A stretch of 64,000 nucleotides of DNA, taken from the NCBI RefSeq assembly GCF_010015445.1, contig NC_053112.1:4870886-4934885 (forward strand), given 5' to 3'. This DNA comes from Perca fluviatilis. Lineage: Eukaryota; Chordata; Actinopteri; Perciformes; Percidae. The position numbers were made by a program, and so were the translations under genes. Shown piece by piece: positions 44,348 through 55,560 of the stretch (the stretch's first letter is position 1; each line of letters opens with the position of its first letter). The notes under the pieces were generated by a model. The model was not told the origin of the DNA. It did not search any database and was given only the letters and a program-made list of their open reading frames with translations.

Positions 44348-44830
44348 TCAGCCCAGTCGCTGCCCGTATAGGTTCGCGCCCTGAGCCGCCTTCATGTCAC
44401 GCGATGAAACTCGCTGCAGTCCGTTGCTCTGTGGGTTATAGGCCGTGGTACGGTGGACCTTTACCCCCAAGACCTCAGCGACCGCAGTCCAAAGCTCCGA
44501 CGTGAACTGCGGACCTCTGTCCGAGGAGAGGTCAGATGGCGTGCCGAAACGGGCCACCCAAGCCATAATGAACGCCCGGGCCACCTCAGCTGCTGTAGTG
44601 GAGGACAGGGGAACCACTTCTGGCCACCTGGTGGTCCTGTCCACCATGGTGAGGAGGTAGGTGTAACCACGGGAGGGGGGAAGTGGGCCCACCAGGTCCA
44701 CATTCACATGATCAAAACGTCTCTCAGGCACTTTGAAGGGTGCCAAAGGGACCTTGGTATGACGAGTCACCTTTGCGCGCTGGCACGCCACACAGGCAGC
44801 AGCCCAGGCCCTGGACGTCCCTCCGCAGGC
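44348..44830 (-). pseudogene. Gypsy integrase core
   Basis: CxxC-type CQRAKVTRH is followed by DHVNVDLVGPLP (first D), LSSDRGPQFTSELW (second D) and TAYNPQSNGL. Where the family has the catalytic E in a VERFHR-like block, this copy reads LQRVSSRDMKAA. A small indel seems to have removed or shifted the E. The integrase is therefore predicted to be inactive. Confidence 0.85.
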
Positions 44831-45172
44831 CTGGCCAGACGAACTTGGCCCCCACCAGCTTGGTAGAGTCCCTCACCCCGGTTGGGAAAGCCCGTGGATG
44901 GCGTCAAAAACCTTACGCCTCCAGCCAGCGTAGGTACCATGGGGCGCTTGGCGCCAGTGGAGATGCCGCAGAGGAGTGCAGTGTTGGCTGCGTCAAACAC
45001 CACATCTTCCATGTTAGCCGCGCTCTTCGGGGCCGCCCCTATATGCTTGCACCTCAAAGTCCGCGGTCTGATCCCCAGCCATGGCTACGTAGTCAAGGCC
45101 CAAGTGGACGGACCCAGTGACGCCGGAGAGGCAGTCGGCGACAAAATTGTCTTTGCGGCCAGTGGTTGAATG

Positions 45173-45580
45173 TCAGTGGTGTAGATTGGGGCAGAGAGCT
45201 GACGCTGTTCGTCGACCCAACCACGGCTCTGAAGACTTGGCCATGGTGAACATCAGCGGTTTGTGGTCAACGAAAGCCGTGAACCGCCGGCCTTCCAACA
45301 GGAAACGGAAATGACGGGTGGCGAGGAAAAGACCCAGGAGCTCCCTGTCGAAGGCGCTGTATTTCCTCTCGTTGTCACGGAGCTTCCTGCTGAAAAAAAC
45401 CAGCGGCTGCCAGGCTCCACCCACCCACTGTTCACACACAGCCCCCACGGCGTAATCAGAGGCGTCTGTAGTAAGTGCAACTGGGGCGGTAGGAGACGGG
45501 TGCGCCAGCAGAGCAGCGTTGGCCAGTGCGGTTTTGGCAGCATCAAAAGCATCAGTCATCTCTGGGGACCAATCCAACAA
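45173..45580 (-). pseudogene. Gypsy RNase H
   Basis: The frame carries LTTDASDYAVGAV, FFSRKLRDNERKYSAFDREL and FLEGRRFTAFVDHKPL in order, the RNase H domain that removes template RNA. It is separated from RT (45621 upward) and from integrase by frame changes. Confidence 0.85.
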
Positions 45581-45620
45581 GTCCGCCGGCCTCCTACTCC
45601 GGAAAGGCCGTCATTGCGGG

Positions 45621-46480
45621 TCACATGAGTTGGGCCGCATGGGGGAGAAAACGGTTGTAGAAGTTCACCATGCCCAGGAACTCCTGCAGGGACTTCACAG
45701 TGCGTGGGCGTGGGAAACTGGCGACGGCATCCACCTTGGCAGGGAGGGGGACGGCTCCCCGCGGGGTGACGTGATGGCCGAGGAAAGTGATGGACGACCG
45801 GCCAAACTCGCACTTGGCAGGGTTGATGATGAGACCATGCTCACTGAGCCGGCCGAACAGCTGCCAGAGATGCGTCAGGTGGTCATCCGCGAACGCGCTG
45901 GCCACAAGTATGTCGTCCAAGTAAACAAACAGGAACGGCATGTCCCGCAGCACAGAATCCATGAGGCGCTGAAACGTCTGCGCTGCACCCTTGAGGCCGA
46001 AAGGCATCCATAGGAAATCGAAAAGGCCGAAGGGTGTGATGACCGCTGTCTTGGGGACATCCTGCGGGTGGCGGGCACCTGGTGGTAACCACGCACCAGG
46101 TCCACCTTCGAAAAGATCGTGGGCGCCCCCAGGTGGGCAGAGAAGTCCTGTATGTGCGGCACTGGGTACCCGGTCGGGGTGGTGGCGTTGTTCGAGGCGC
46201 GGAAATCACCACAGGGCACGCCCGCGCCATCAGCCTTGGTCACCATATGCAGGGGACCCGACGGGCTGTTGAGCCGGCGATGCCAAGGTGCTCCATGGTG
46301 GGCGAACTCCTCCTTGGCAATTGCGAGCTTGGCAGAGTCTAGGCGCCCGCCGTTGCATAGACTGGGGGCCAACCGTGGTGATGTAGTGCTCCACGCCATG
46401 CTTAGCACCGCCCGATAAAACGTGGGCGTGGTGATATCAGGGAACTCCCACCCCTCCCAGCGTGCAGGGGTACGAAGCAA
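45621..46480 (-). pseudogene. Gypsy reverse transcriptase
   Basis: The first segment (45875-46480) has KEEFAHHG, SPLHMVTKAD-like SGPLHMVTKADG, CGDFRASN and FSKVDLVRGYHQ. A frame change near 46000 leads to the second segment (45621-46007): MPFGLKGAAQTFQRLMD, the catalytic FVYLDDILVAS and LGHHVTPRG, then FLGMVNFYNRFLP. Catalytic residues are present but the frame is broken. Confidence 0.88.
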
Positions 46481-46914
46481 AAGAGAGGGCGTCGATCAGG
46501 CGGCAGTTTGTAACATCCACCAACAGTCTATAAGCACAGAAGAAATCTGCCCCCAGGAGCGCTGTAGAACCGCGGCCGCGTAGACGGTCCCAGCCGAAAC
46601 GCCGCCCAGCACACTTCCACATACCTCATGCCATAGGTACGAATAGGTGTGCCATTGGCGGCGTCCATCGGGGGGCCATGCCCACCAGCCATGGTGTCCA
46701 CAGCCTTCGCCGGCAGAATGCTGCGCTGAGCCCCAGAATCGACCAACAGTCGCCGGCCGGACAAGGTGTCAGTGACGAATAACAGCTTGCAGTCACAGCC
46801 AGCGCCCATAGCTGCTAATGAGCGCTGGCCCTGGCTTTTCCCTGGGCTCCAAAACTGCAAGGCTGGCGACACTGCTTGGCCTTGGCCCCAAACCTGGAAT
46901 GGTAATAACACCAC
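46437..46914 (-). pseudogene. Gypsy aspartic protease
   Basis: FVTDTLSGRRLLVDSGAQ holds the DSGA active-site motif (about 46719-46753), followed by AANGTPIRTYG. The flap and end block TALLGADFFCAYRLLVDV lie in another frame (46437-46622). It would cleave the Gag-Pol polyprotein, but a frameshift interrupts it. Confidence 0.85.
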
Positions 46915-47471
46915 CCGTCCTCACGCTGTCGGCGGGCCGTCACAGCAGCTGCGGTGTCCGAGTACGTTCGCCCCCGGGGTGGAACGGGGGCAGACGTGTG
47001 CCAGGGGCAGCAAGCGCGATGGACATACTGCTCCGGTTGGCGAGGAAAATCCTGTCTGCCTCCACAGCCAGCGCCCGATAGTCTCTGGAGGAAGTGAGGG
47101 GGAGCAGGCCAGTCGCGTCCGCGCACGGGTGCTGGAAGCTGCCGCGAGATGTGGGGCGAAGAGGAATGAGTGATCCGCCGTGCCCAGCACAGCCAGCATC
47201 CTCTCCATTAACTCGGACGGCTTGCTGTCACCAAGGCCGTTCAGGGACAGCAGGCGGTCTGCTTTCTCCAGCTCAGACAGTTCAAAGAGTTTCAACAGGA
47301 ATGTTTTGAGCGCGTCGTACTTGCCGTCAGCTGGAGGAGCCTCTAACAGCGCCATAGCCCTGGCTGTCGTCGAGGCATCTAAGGCCGATAGATAGCACCG
47401 ACATTAGCCGCGCCGCTAGCAGCGGCAGGCGCCGCAGCAGCAGCATTCTCACCACCGTCGTTGTTCGACAT
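46815..47471 (-). pseudogene. Gypsy gag with zinc knuckle
   Basis: A likely start at 47471 gives MSNNDGGENAAAAA before an early stop. The conserved gag block continues in another frame as ALKTFLLKLFELSELEKAD and GLGDSKPSELMERML. The nucleocapsid-like CYYHSRFGAKAKQC knuckle is in a third frame at about 46860-46920. Two frameshifts thus break gag. Confidence 0.8.
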
Positions 47472-47491
47472 AATTCAGCCGTATCCAACTT

Positions 47492-47506
47492 GCGTCGGGG
47501 TCACCA
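47492..47506 (-). promoter_or_regulatory. Primer-binding site, tRNA-Trp type
   Basis: On the minus strand tggtgaccccgacgc begins one base after the 5' LTR. It is complementary to the CCA-bearing 3' end of tRNA-Trp as known in animals. Confidence 0.75.
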
Positions 47507-47507
47507 A

Positions 47508-47717
47508 TGTGGAGTGCAATAAGTGAGGAGACAAGAGACGGAGATGCGTCGAGTCAGCTTTACTCTCCACTTCTATAAGTATACAACACTGTCAGCGAGT
47601 GAGAGCAACAGCGGCCACAACACGTAAACCCGGAACTCGTATAACATAAACACCTCTCCCTTAAAGGTACAGTCCCTTGGTGAATGTCTCCTTCAGTCTT
47701 ACTTGTGGGTCACCACA
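47508..47717 (-). repeat. 5' LTR of the Gypsy element
   Basis: 210 bp, same sequence as 43441-43651 apart from one A in a homopolymer. On the minus strand it lies upstream of gag and would carry the promoter. Confidence 0.95.
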
Positions 47718-47990
47718 ATCTAATGATTGTAGTTGGTCCCTCAGTTTTATTATTCATTTATTTATTTGTTAAGTGTCTGCTCTACCTTTTCCAAGATTTC
47801 AGACACAGATATTGTAATAATAATGGTCCAAAATGATGTGATATTTTCCTGAAAAATGTAAAATAAAAAAATAAAAACTTAGGGTAAACACTGGAGTTGA
47901 GATGGAGACAGGACATGTGGACAGACAGAGAGAGGGAAGATGTTAGGCTCTTTCTAGATGAGCTATGCCTCGCCTGTAAAGTTAAAGGTA
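47718..47990 (+). other. Rest of NLR 5'-flank copy 1
   Basis: 47880-47945 (agacaggacatgtgg, cagagagagggaagat) matches 50800-50850, so the Gypsy insertion divided a segment homologous to the gene A region after its first exon. Confidence 0.65.
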
Positions 47991-47994
47991 AAGG

Positions 47995-48118
47995 GTCAAG
48001 TTAGCAAGCGGCGGCAGTGGACAATGACAAAATGCCGCAGTCAAGTCGGACAGTTTCTAGCAGCCGTCAGGCTAAACAGGAAGTCACAGAAACACTCACA
48101 TCCTGTTAGATCTGACCA
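47995..48118. repeat. Left arm of a ~120-bp inverted repeat (partner 50062-50180)
   Basis: gaagtcacagaaacactcac, then atcctgttagatctga, recurs inverted at 50062-50110, with further similarity outward. The two arms bracket NLR 5'-flank copy 2. Confidence 0.8.
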
Positions 48119-48611
48119 ACCAACCCCCGTGATATCACATGACGTGACGTCACCTATTACATCACATTACGTAATAGGTGACAAAACTATAAACAAACAA
48201 CTATAAACAAACATAAAATGGCTCCTATGAATTATATATATTTGACACGCACTGCAACACGTTTCATTTGTTAGTGTTTTATTTTGTAAAGAAAAGAGAT
48301 TCAGGTTTGTCCACACTGGTGGGATAGTGTGTGGGTGTTAACATGAAGCAGAATCCCTTCTGCTTTCTCACAAAGATAGGCTGGGCGACAGTTGAGCTCA
48401 AAACTGGAAGCAACTCACGAGGTTTGACTTTGTTTTCTGCTCCTTTTAACATGAACTGTAAAGGTAATATTAACTAATCTGCTCTTTTTTCCCTCTCTTT
48501 AATAACTGGGCTCACAAGAGAACTGGGTAGGAAGAGGCTTTATGATATAAAATCACTTATTTCAGCTCCTTCTAACATTTCGTGTGCAATATTTATTCTT
48601 TACATCTACAG

Positions 48612-48660
48612 TGAGATAAGCTGGATGAAGGAATGTAAAACAGGAAACACCTTTAGTCAG
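48612..48660 (+). pseudogene. Copy 2 of the NLR 5' exon, truncated
   Basis: After the acceptor catctacag the block reads EISWMKECKTGNTFSQ, similar to the gene A exon at 50354. The exon's 3' part and donor are replaced by unrelated sequence and a stop follows. Upstream intron similarity starts near 48340. Confidence 0.75.
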
Positions 48661-48769
48661 GCTGTCTTAATATATGTGTAAAAAGTGTTTACAAAATAAT
48701 CTGATGTCAACATCAACAACAGCTGTTATCTGAGAAAGGTTGCTGAAGATCACTGAAAAGCTTCGTTCA

Positions 48770-49200
48770 TTAAAGACCTCATATTATGCTCATTTTCAGG
48801 TAAATAATTGTATTTAGAGGTTGTACCAGAATAGATTTACATGATTTAATTTTCAAAAAACACCATAATTTGTCATACTGCACATTGCTGCAGCTCCTCT
48901 TTTCACCCTGTGTGTTGAGCTCTCTGTTTTAGCTACAGAGTGAGACATCTCACTTTGTTGGGAGTCGCACAAGCGCAGTACCTAGTTACGACTACTAGCC
49001 AGTCAGAAGCAGACAATGAGGGCGTGTCCTGACAGTACCTAGGTAAGGACTACTAGCCAGTCAGAAGCAGAGTATGAGGGTGTGCCCTGACAGTACCTAG
49101 GTAAGGACTACTAGCCAGTCAGAAGCAGTGTTTTCTGTTGGAGATAGTAAGTCCCTTTGGGGTGGACTTTGGGCTTTTTCACTTTTTTTAAATCTATAAA
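48770..49200. mobile_element. MITE-like repeat with ~57-bp tandem units
   Basis: It begins attaaagacctcatattatg, a motif common at ends of fish dispersed repeats. It contains three ~57-bp units of agtacctaggtaaggactac and tagccagtcagaagcag between 48977 and 49129. The other end was not defined. Confidence 0.6.
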
Positions 49201-49448
49201 ATGCAAAAAAAAGGACAGATTCACAATTTCTCAAGTCTTTCTACAGACAAGTTAGAATATCTTGGAGGAAGGTTATCTAGGACTGAAACATATCCCTAAA
49301 ACTACTTTTGCTTTTTCACTTAAACAAAAAAAAAACGCCACTTCAAGAAATTCAATTAAAAAAAAGTAAATGATATTGCTTTGTAGTAAATTCATATGTT
49401 TAAACTTTCATTATTAACGTTTAAATGGTAGTTTGAATGGGTAAAACA

Positions 49449-49720
49449 CAGGACTTTCACCCAGGAGACCGGAGTTCGTGTCCCGCGTGTGGCGTTTGTC
49501 AGTTGTGTTTTGTTTTTGTTTTTTTGGGGGGGTTTTTATAAGCATGTCCCGCGTGTGTCACAGAACCGTAAGCCCACCCACGATCTTTTCCTGAACACAA
49601 CCGCTCCGTTCTTCTTGCATGTCACGTAAGCCCGTGTTTCTTTTTCGGCAATCCGTGTTCATTTCACGGAATTATTCCGTGGCAGTTTAACGGATTTTGT
49701 TGCAATTCCGTGAAACTGCC
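49449..49720 (+). repeat. Dispersed repeat with tRNA-Glu-like head
   Basis: 49449-49501 has ggactttcacccaggagac and a weak gagttcgtgtcccg, similar to the tRNA-Glu-like part of 12988-13651. It is followed by cgtgttcatttcacggaatt and tccgtggcagttt-type internal palindromes. It is repeat-derived, not a functional tRNA. Confidence 0.5.
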
Positions 49721-50061
49721 ACGGATTTAGAGTTAAGGGCCCGTGTTCATTTTACGGAATTCTGTGAGATCAGGTTGCATGGACACATTGACGACGATAC
49801 CCTCACGAGATTGAGGTGCCCGCAGCTTTTAGAGCCAGGCGCTGCAGTTGCTCCCCACCGACTGCAAGACACAGGGCATGATGGGAGACGCCTGGCTCTC
49901 AGCTGATCTAACAACTGATTGGTTCAGAATCGACTTAACTATATGATGTTTTATAAAAACTTTTTATTGTTGTTGAACTAGAGAAATTTAAATTTAAATG
50001 GTCTGATTTGTCTGGCTGACATACAAGCAGATATATGGGTCTGATAATATTTAAATACATC

Positions 50062-50180
50062 GGAATCAGATCTAACAGGATGTGAGTGTTTCTGTGACTT
50101 CCTGTTCAGACTGAAGGCTGCTTCAAACGGCTGGAAACGGTCCGACTTGTCCGCAGCTTTTTGTCATCACCTACTGCTGC
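50062..50180. repeat. Right arm of the ~120-bp inverted repeat
   Basis: Inverse of 47995-48118; see that entry. It lies just upstream of gene A exon 50354. Confidence 0.8.
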
Positions 50181-50353
50181 TGCCTGCTAAAGTCTACAAT
50201 GAGCTTGTCTCAAACGAGTCTAACGACTAACTTTGTCTTCTCATTATTAATAATAACTGGGTGCACAGGAGAACTGTATGGAAAGATGCTTTATGATATA
50301 AAATCACTTTTTGACTTCAGCTCCTTACCTGTGTGATGTTTATTCTTCTACAG

Positions 50354-50430
50354 TGAGAGCAGCTGGGTGAAGAAATGCAGAATGGGAAACTGGTTTAGCC
50401 GGCCTGATGATCCAGAAACATCACAGCGTG
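50354..50430 (+). CDS. NLR gene A: 5' exon (77 bp)
   Basis: After the acceptor ttctacag the frame reads ESSWVKKCRMGNWFSRPDD and PETSQR, ending in one base before GTAAGA. An in-frame ATG (MGNWF) lies at codon 10 and could be a start if no exon precedes it. Two damaged copies at 42802 and 48612 confirm the exon as a duplicated unit. The short N-terminus has no PYD or CARD that I recognise. Confidence 0.7.
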
Positions 50431-51178
50431 GTAAGATGATGGCTCACAGGCTGTATACACACCAGCTTCTGATGAAACATACACACTTTAATTTTACTCA
50501 ACACAGCTGTCATACAGCGGCCATGTTATGGCTCACACTTCAGATGACTTTCTGGAGCTTCAGCAGTGAGGATACAAAAAGGTCTGAAAGAAAAGAAACA
50601 GAGATTATTTTGGGCCTTTTTGTCTTTTATTGACAGAATACAGTTGGTAATATTTTCTTTCTCAGGATGGCAAAAGCATGACCACCTCCTTGTGTCTAAA
50701 TCCAACCAACCCAAACTATGATGGCAACAAATACGAGCCAATCACAGGTAGAGTAGGTTGGGTCATGACTTTGCCATCCTAAGAGAAAGATGACTTACAG
50801 TTGAGGGTGAGACAGGAAATGTTGGCAGACACAGAGAGGGAAGATACGTGGTATCCATCTTAGATTGTTTGTCCTCCCTCAAACCTAAAAGCAATTTTTA
50901 AACATCTGAGTAGAGATTAGAAGCAGAAAACTGTCCGTCAGCCTCCCTCACCACCTTATCCTTCAGCTGACAGCTCTGCTTCTCATTTTGGTTTTTAGGG
51001 GTCCAAGCCCGAGGGGGCTGGGAACCACGTATGCAAGGCAACATTTATTTCTACCAAGCTTTGCCAAATAAGCTCTACCAAAACAGAATCTCTGAACCTC
51101 TTTATAGCAGTCCCTGAGTTGATGAGTTGATGAGTTGATGAGTTGTGGTTCCTGATTATTTTGTCTATTCTCAACCAG
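50431..51178 (+). other. Gene A intron
   Basis: Non-coding. It contains a gatgagttgat short tandem repeat near 51118-51142 and sequence shared with copy 1 (43230-43330). No other gene is seen. Confidence 0.7.
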
Positions 51179-51298
51179 CTGAAACTCAGAGGGGAGCAAG
51201 AAGACCACCAGTCACCGCCCAGCATGGAGGTGTCATCAGCTCACCTCAGTTTAACGGTGTTAACGTTGCAGGGAATCTAACGGTCCAAGTCACGCAGG
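51179..51298 (+). CDS. NLR gene A: small N-terminal exon (120 bp)
   Basis: Acceptor ctcaaccag, donor GTAATG. It encodes ETQRGARRPPVTAQHGG and VISSPQFNGVNVAGNLTVQV. The SSPQFNGxxxxGN pattern resembles the short linker exon that precedes the FISNA domain in fish NLRs. It joins the neighbouring exons in phase 1 on both sides. Confidence 0.8.
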
Positions 51299-51388
51299 GT
51301 AATGTTTCACCCGGATTTATAAAATAAAATAAAACACATTCATGTTTAAATTTGTACCGGATTAAAACGTAACATGTTTGTGTTTCAG

Positions 51389-51442
51389 CCTCGTCTCTTG
51401 ACAAGACAGATGAGATGAAAGCTAATTCTCCCCAAAACACAG
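51389..51442 (+). CDS. NLR gene A: small linker exon (54 bp)
   Basis: Acceptor gtgtttcag, donor GTATTG. It encodes SSLDKTDEMKANSPQNT in the frame that links the exon at 51179 with the FISNA-NACHT exon. The symmetric phase means it could be skipped. Confidence 0.75.
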
Positions 51443-51853
51443 GTATTGTGTTTGTTAACAGATATTTCACAATCAAATGACAACAACATTTCACATTACT
51501 TCTGCAATAAAACCTAACTAGACTGAATTATTATACGGTTTTGTGGAGATTACATTGTTGAAGTTAAAATGTTTTTTTCTTTTCTGTTGTCTGTCCATCT
51601 TATACTTCACATGTTTTGTTTGCTAACATAAATCTTGTTAGCCTTCCAGCATCTGACCATCTTCTTGTTGTAATCATCTAAAATGAATGACAGTTATTTA
51701 GGGTTACTTACACTTATATGGACCAGATATCCGTCTAAGTAAATCTGGACATGGATATGAAATTAACAAGGCACATTTGGACATACATACTGTATTTGCT
51801 AACGTGAAAAAGTATGTGAAAATAATGTAACTATGATTTCATTCATCTTTCAG
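51443..51853 (+). other. Gene A intron
   Basis: Non-coding, AT-rich, ending in a pyrimidine-poor but usable tcatctttcag acceptor. No feature is seen in it. Confidence 0.7.
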
Positions 51854-53612
51854 CAAACATTCAAAGGTGCCAAGATAAGTTAAAATCTTTCCTTGGAAAT
51901 AGAACAAAGGATCTGTCACAAGGAACAAAGGAAGTTGGATCATCAACTCCTTTAGACAAGATCTATACGGAGCTTTACATCAGACGAGGAGGCAGTGGAG
52001 AGGTTAATAGTGAACATGAAGTGGTTAACTTGGAATGCAAAAGGAGTTCGAGTGAGGAGGAGAAAATCCAGGTCAATGACATTCTTAAACCTTTATCAAA
52101 CGAAGAAGACCCTCCTCAGAGAGTTCTGACGAAGGGAATCGCTGGCATTGGAAAATCTGTCGCTGTGCAGAAGTTCACTCACGACTGGGCAATAGGAAAA
52201 GCCAACCAAACTACTGATTTCATATTTCCATTCACATTCAGAGACTTGAATTTAATAAAAGACCAGCGTTGGAGTCTTGTGACGTTAATTGGTAACTATT
52301 TTGACGAAGTAAAGGATTTGAAAGAGTCAGACTACAGCGAATCAAGTGTTTTGTTCATCTTCGACGGCCTGGACGAAAGCCAATTACCTCTGGACTTCAA
52401 CAACAATGAGACGTGCCGCGATGTTACAAAGACCACAACATTAGACGTCCTGCTGACCAACTTAATCTCAGGAAATCTGCTGCACAAAGCCTCAGTCTGG
52501 ATCACAAGTAGACCAGCTGCAGCCGCTAAGATTCCTCCTGAGATCTTCCAAAGGCTGACCGAGGTACGAGGCTTTAATGATGAGCAGAAGGAGGAGTACT
52601 TTCAGAAGAAAGTAAGTAACCAGGATATGGCTCAGAAGATCTCCGATCATCTTCAGTCAAAGACGCAAAGAAGTCTGTACATCATGTGCCACATCCCAGT
52701 CTTCTGTTGGATTTCAGCCACGGCTCTCCAGAGTCTCCTAACAGAAACAGAAGAAGCTGAGTTGCCCAAGACTGTGACTGAAATGTACACACACTTCCTG
52801 ATCATCCAGACAAAGCTAAAGGAATATCAGGAAGGTGAAACAGACAAAGATGTGATCATGAAATTGGGAAAGCTGGCATTTGAACAGCTTCAGAAGGGAA
52901 ACATAAGCTTCTATGAAACAGAGTTTAAAGGTTGTGGAATTGATCTGAAACAAGCTGCAGTTAATTCAGGAGTTTGTACACAGATCATAAGAAAAGAATC
53001 TGGACTTCACAAACAAGAGATTTACTCCTTCATTCATTTAAGTGTTCAGGAGTTTCTGGCAGCTCTGTATGTGTTAGAGACTTTCTTAGATAGTGGAGAA
53101 AATCTGCTTTCCAGCCAGACAAGTGTGATAGTGCCATCAGAAATAACAGAACATCCCATCTTCCTCCTCCACCAGAAAGCAGTGGATATGGCTTTGGTCA
53201 GCAATAATGGACAATGGGACTTGTTCCTGCGCTTCCTGCTCGGTCTGTCACAGGATAAAAATCAGGAGCTTCTTCAGAAACAAGTTGGATTCAAAGGAAG
53301 ACGTCCACAGAGCAACCAGGAGACAATCCAGTTAATTCACGAGAAGATCAAGAAACTGTCCAACAACGACAAGAGCATCAACCTGTTCCACTGTTTAAAT
53401 GAGTTGGGTGACCAGTCTCTGGTAGAGCAAGTTCAAAAGTACCAGAGCTCAGGAGATTTTGGTAAACTCTTACCTGAACATTGGTCAGCTCTGGCCTTTC
53501 AGCTGCTCATTTCCAATGAAGACCTGGATATCTTTGACTTGAAGAAATACGAAGGATCAGATGGAGTTCTAGAGAGGCTACTGCCAGTGCTCAAAGCATC
53601 AAAGAAAGCTTT
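51854..53612 (+). CDS. NLR gene A: FISNA-NACHT exon, intact
   Basis: The exon of 1759 bp is open from acceptor to GTAAGT donor. It encodes about 586 residues. The fish-specific FISNA part is first (CQDKLKSFLGNRT, LDKIYTELYI). Then comes the NACHT ATPase: Walker A GIAGIGKS (52135-52158), Walker B LFIFDGLDES (52351-52380) and a sensor-like VWITSRP. MCHIPVFCWIS and IYSFIHLSVQEFLAALYVL lie in the winged-helix part. The protein would bind ATP, oligomerise in the cytosol and signal in innate immunity, as known for NLRs. Walker A ends in S where many members have T. A GTG-initiated frame at 52021 is not a start. Confidence 0.95.
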
Positions 53613-53729
53613 GTAAGTATTCAACCTCGAGAAACCCAACAGCTCTGCAGCTCTCCGGTTGTGTTTAAGTGTAGAGAACAGAGGGAAGTGTTTGCAAAAT
53701 GTTAACAGTCATTTTGTTTTTAACTTCAG

Positions 53730-53903
53730 GTTAAGTAACTGTAACCTCACTGACAGATGTTGTGAGAACATTTCATCAGTTCTCAGCTCGAAGTCTTCTG
53801 GTCTGGAGGAGTTAGACCTGAGTGGAAACAAACTGCTGGACTCTGGAGTGGAGCTGCTCTCTCATGGTCTAAAAAGTCTTGACTGCAAACTCCAGAGACT
53901 CTG
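53730..53903 (+). CDS. NLR gene A: first LRR exon (174 bp)
   Basis: Acceptor aacttcag, donor GTAAGA. It encodes [18 protein letters not shown] and [19 protein letters not shown], ending [11 protein letters not shown]. It continues the NACHT exon through a split Leu codon. Its closest copy in the window is 1038-1211. Confidence 0.92.
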
Positions 53904-55560
53904 GTAAGAACATCCAGATGCACAGTATGTTTGTTGTGATTCATAATATAAGTAATGTGGACTTTGTGACACTTAAACTGGGAGTAGTTTACTTTGCTTT
54001 CATGTTACAGTGAACATAGATGAAAGATTCCGTTCAGATATCTTATATCATGTGGTGATAATGTACATTTACCATCTTTAATTGAGTCAGATGTTTCAGG
54101 TTGATATCAGTTTTAACTTTGTCCAGAGATAGCTCCTAGCGTAGCACAAAGACTAGAAGCAGGGGGAAACTGTTAGCACAGATCCATCAAAAGAGAAAAA
54201 CTCACCTCCAACACCTCCAAGTCTGTCTGATGTACATGTTGCATGTAGCTAACAAGATTAAACATGTGGACACACAGAGATGAAAATGTACATATTATCT
54301 GATTCTGGGGACATTTAACATCTAAATTAGTGTCCAGCTGGCTAAAACTCTCCTGTTGACCGTACTCCTGAAAATGATACAATTCTGATTTTCAACATGT
54401 GTGAGTCAGATCTAATTATTAATATTTTCTAATTAGTTTTAACACCTCAAAGCTTCATGAAGCAACATAGAACCAAATCAAACTGTCACCGACATTCAAC
54501 TAGGGCTGCAATGATCAATCGACATAATCAACGACGTTGATTATAATAATTTGTCGACACATACTTTCATTGTTGACGTGCCGTTCCAGATATGTTATAT
54601 AAAAGAGACTTTAGATACAGTATTAGGGGACCACTAAGGTCTATGACTGCAGATGGAAACTAGCATTAGCTAACTCTGGTACAAAACATCTTTTCGTAAG
54701 ATTAATGTATTTTGTACATTGTCCCTGACAAATAAACTAATTAAATAAATAAAAGCATCCAAAGAGCACCATGTCATGGGAACTTTAAAGGGCAGGGCTC
54801 CAGACTGCCACCGACCACTTTTTTGAGATGGTGCAAGTAATTTTTAAAACTACTCGCACTTGTGCGACCTGCAAATTTTATGACTTTTTTTATTTTATGT
54901 TGAAAAGGAGGAGAGAGCGAGTCTGCCAGAGTTGGCCAATGTGTGTGAGAGGGAATGTGATTAGTTACTGCGTGGGTAGGTGATGAAATGAAAATATCAC
55001 CTACATGCAACATCATATACTGAAGACCTTGAAGTTCTTGGCAGAGACACTTTGTCGACTTGAGACGCTGGAGTGAATATTGTGGTCGTTATCACACTTA
55101 ATAAACTTAACAATAACAGTGATAAAATGTTGTCACACATTCAGGTGTTCAGACAGTTTTCAGGTATATGATGCCATTTTCACACTAAAAGTTTATTTTC
55201 ATTATTATTAAATAAATGCTTTATAACACACTATAATGTTGTGAGCACATATAAGGACAATTTATGTGTTTATTAATGTAGCATGTTGTTATTATAACTT
55301 CTCTGATACATGTTTTATATGATTTCAGCTGTTTTACTGTGTTGTTATTAATTATCTGTTTATACAGCAGCCTCCCCTTGGTCTCCACAGGAGGAGTTAT
55401 AGTTGTTAATACATTAAGAAACACTAAATCTACATTATAGTTGTTATAAAAAATGTATTATATTATTTATTTTATATTTGTTTTATAAATATTCTCTTCC
55501 ACAAAAAGTTAAAACACAAAACAAACTGTCTGAAAACTGTGTTTAAATGTCTTTTTCAAG
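53904..55560 (+). other. Gene A intron with hAT-type fragments and an LRR relic
   Basis: 53904-54290 matches gene B 1212-1655. Near 54503 ctagggctgcaatgatcaat and near 54793 gcagggctccagactgcc resemble ends of hAT-type repeats, but no pairs were found. 55035-55073 keeps the tail of an LRR exon. The rest is AT-rich and non-coding. Confidence 0.55.
55035..55073 (+). pseudogene. Relic of an LRR exon end
   Basis: ttcttggcagagacactttg, then tcgacttgagacgctgg, matches the last ~40 bp of the 55941-56114 exon type, followed by GTGAAT where the donor was. The rest of the exon is missing. Confidence 0.7.

Larger units (their letters stand above)
43441..47717 (-). mobile_element. Gypsy (Ty3/Metaviridae) LTR retrotransposon
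   Basis: Two direct LTRs (43441-43651 and 47508-47717) bracket gag-PR-RT-RH-INT on the minus strand, the Gypsy order. atct flanks the element at 43437-43440 and 47718-47721. It has a tRNA-Trp type primer site next to the right LTR and a G-rich tract next to the left one. Coding parts carry several frameshifts. It lies between two halves of NLR 5'-flank copy 1. Confidence 0.95.

Noticed and set aside
44293..47395. Many plus-strand frames of 65-164 aa
   Set aside because: They are antisense shadows of the GC-rich Gypsy pol and gag on the minus strand.
52021..53616. A separate gene starting with GTG at 52021
   Set aside because: The frame is open upstream to the acceptor at 51853 and encodes FISNA residues there. 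Vertebrate genes rarely start at GTG. The real exon begins at 51854 and ends at the GTAAGT donor at 53613.
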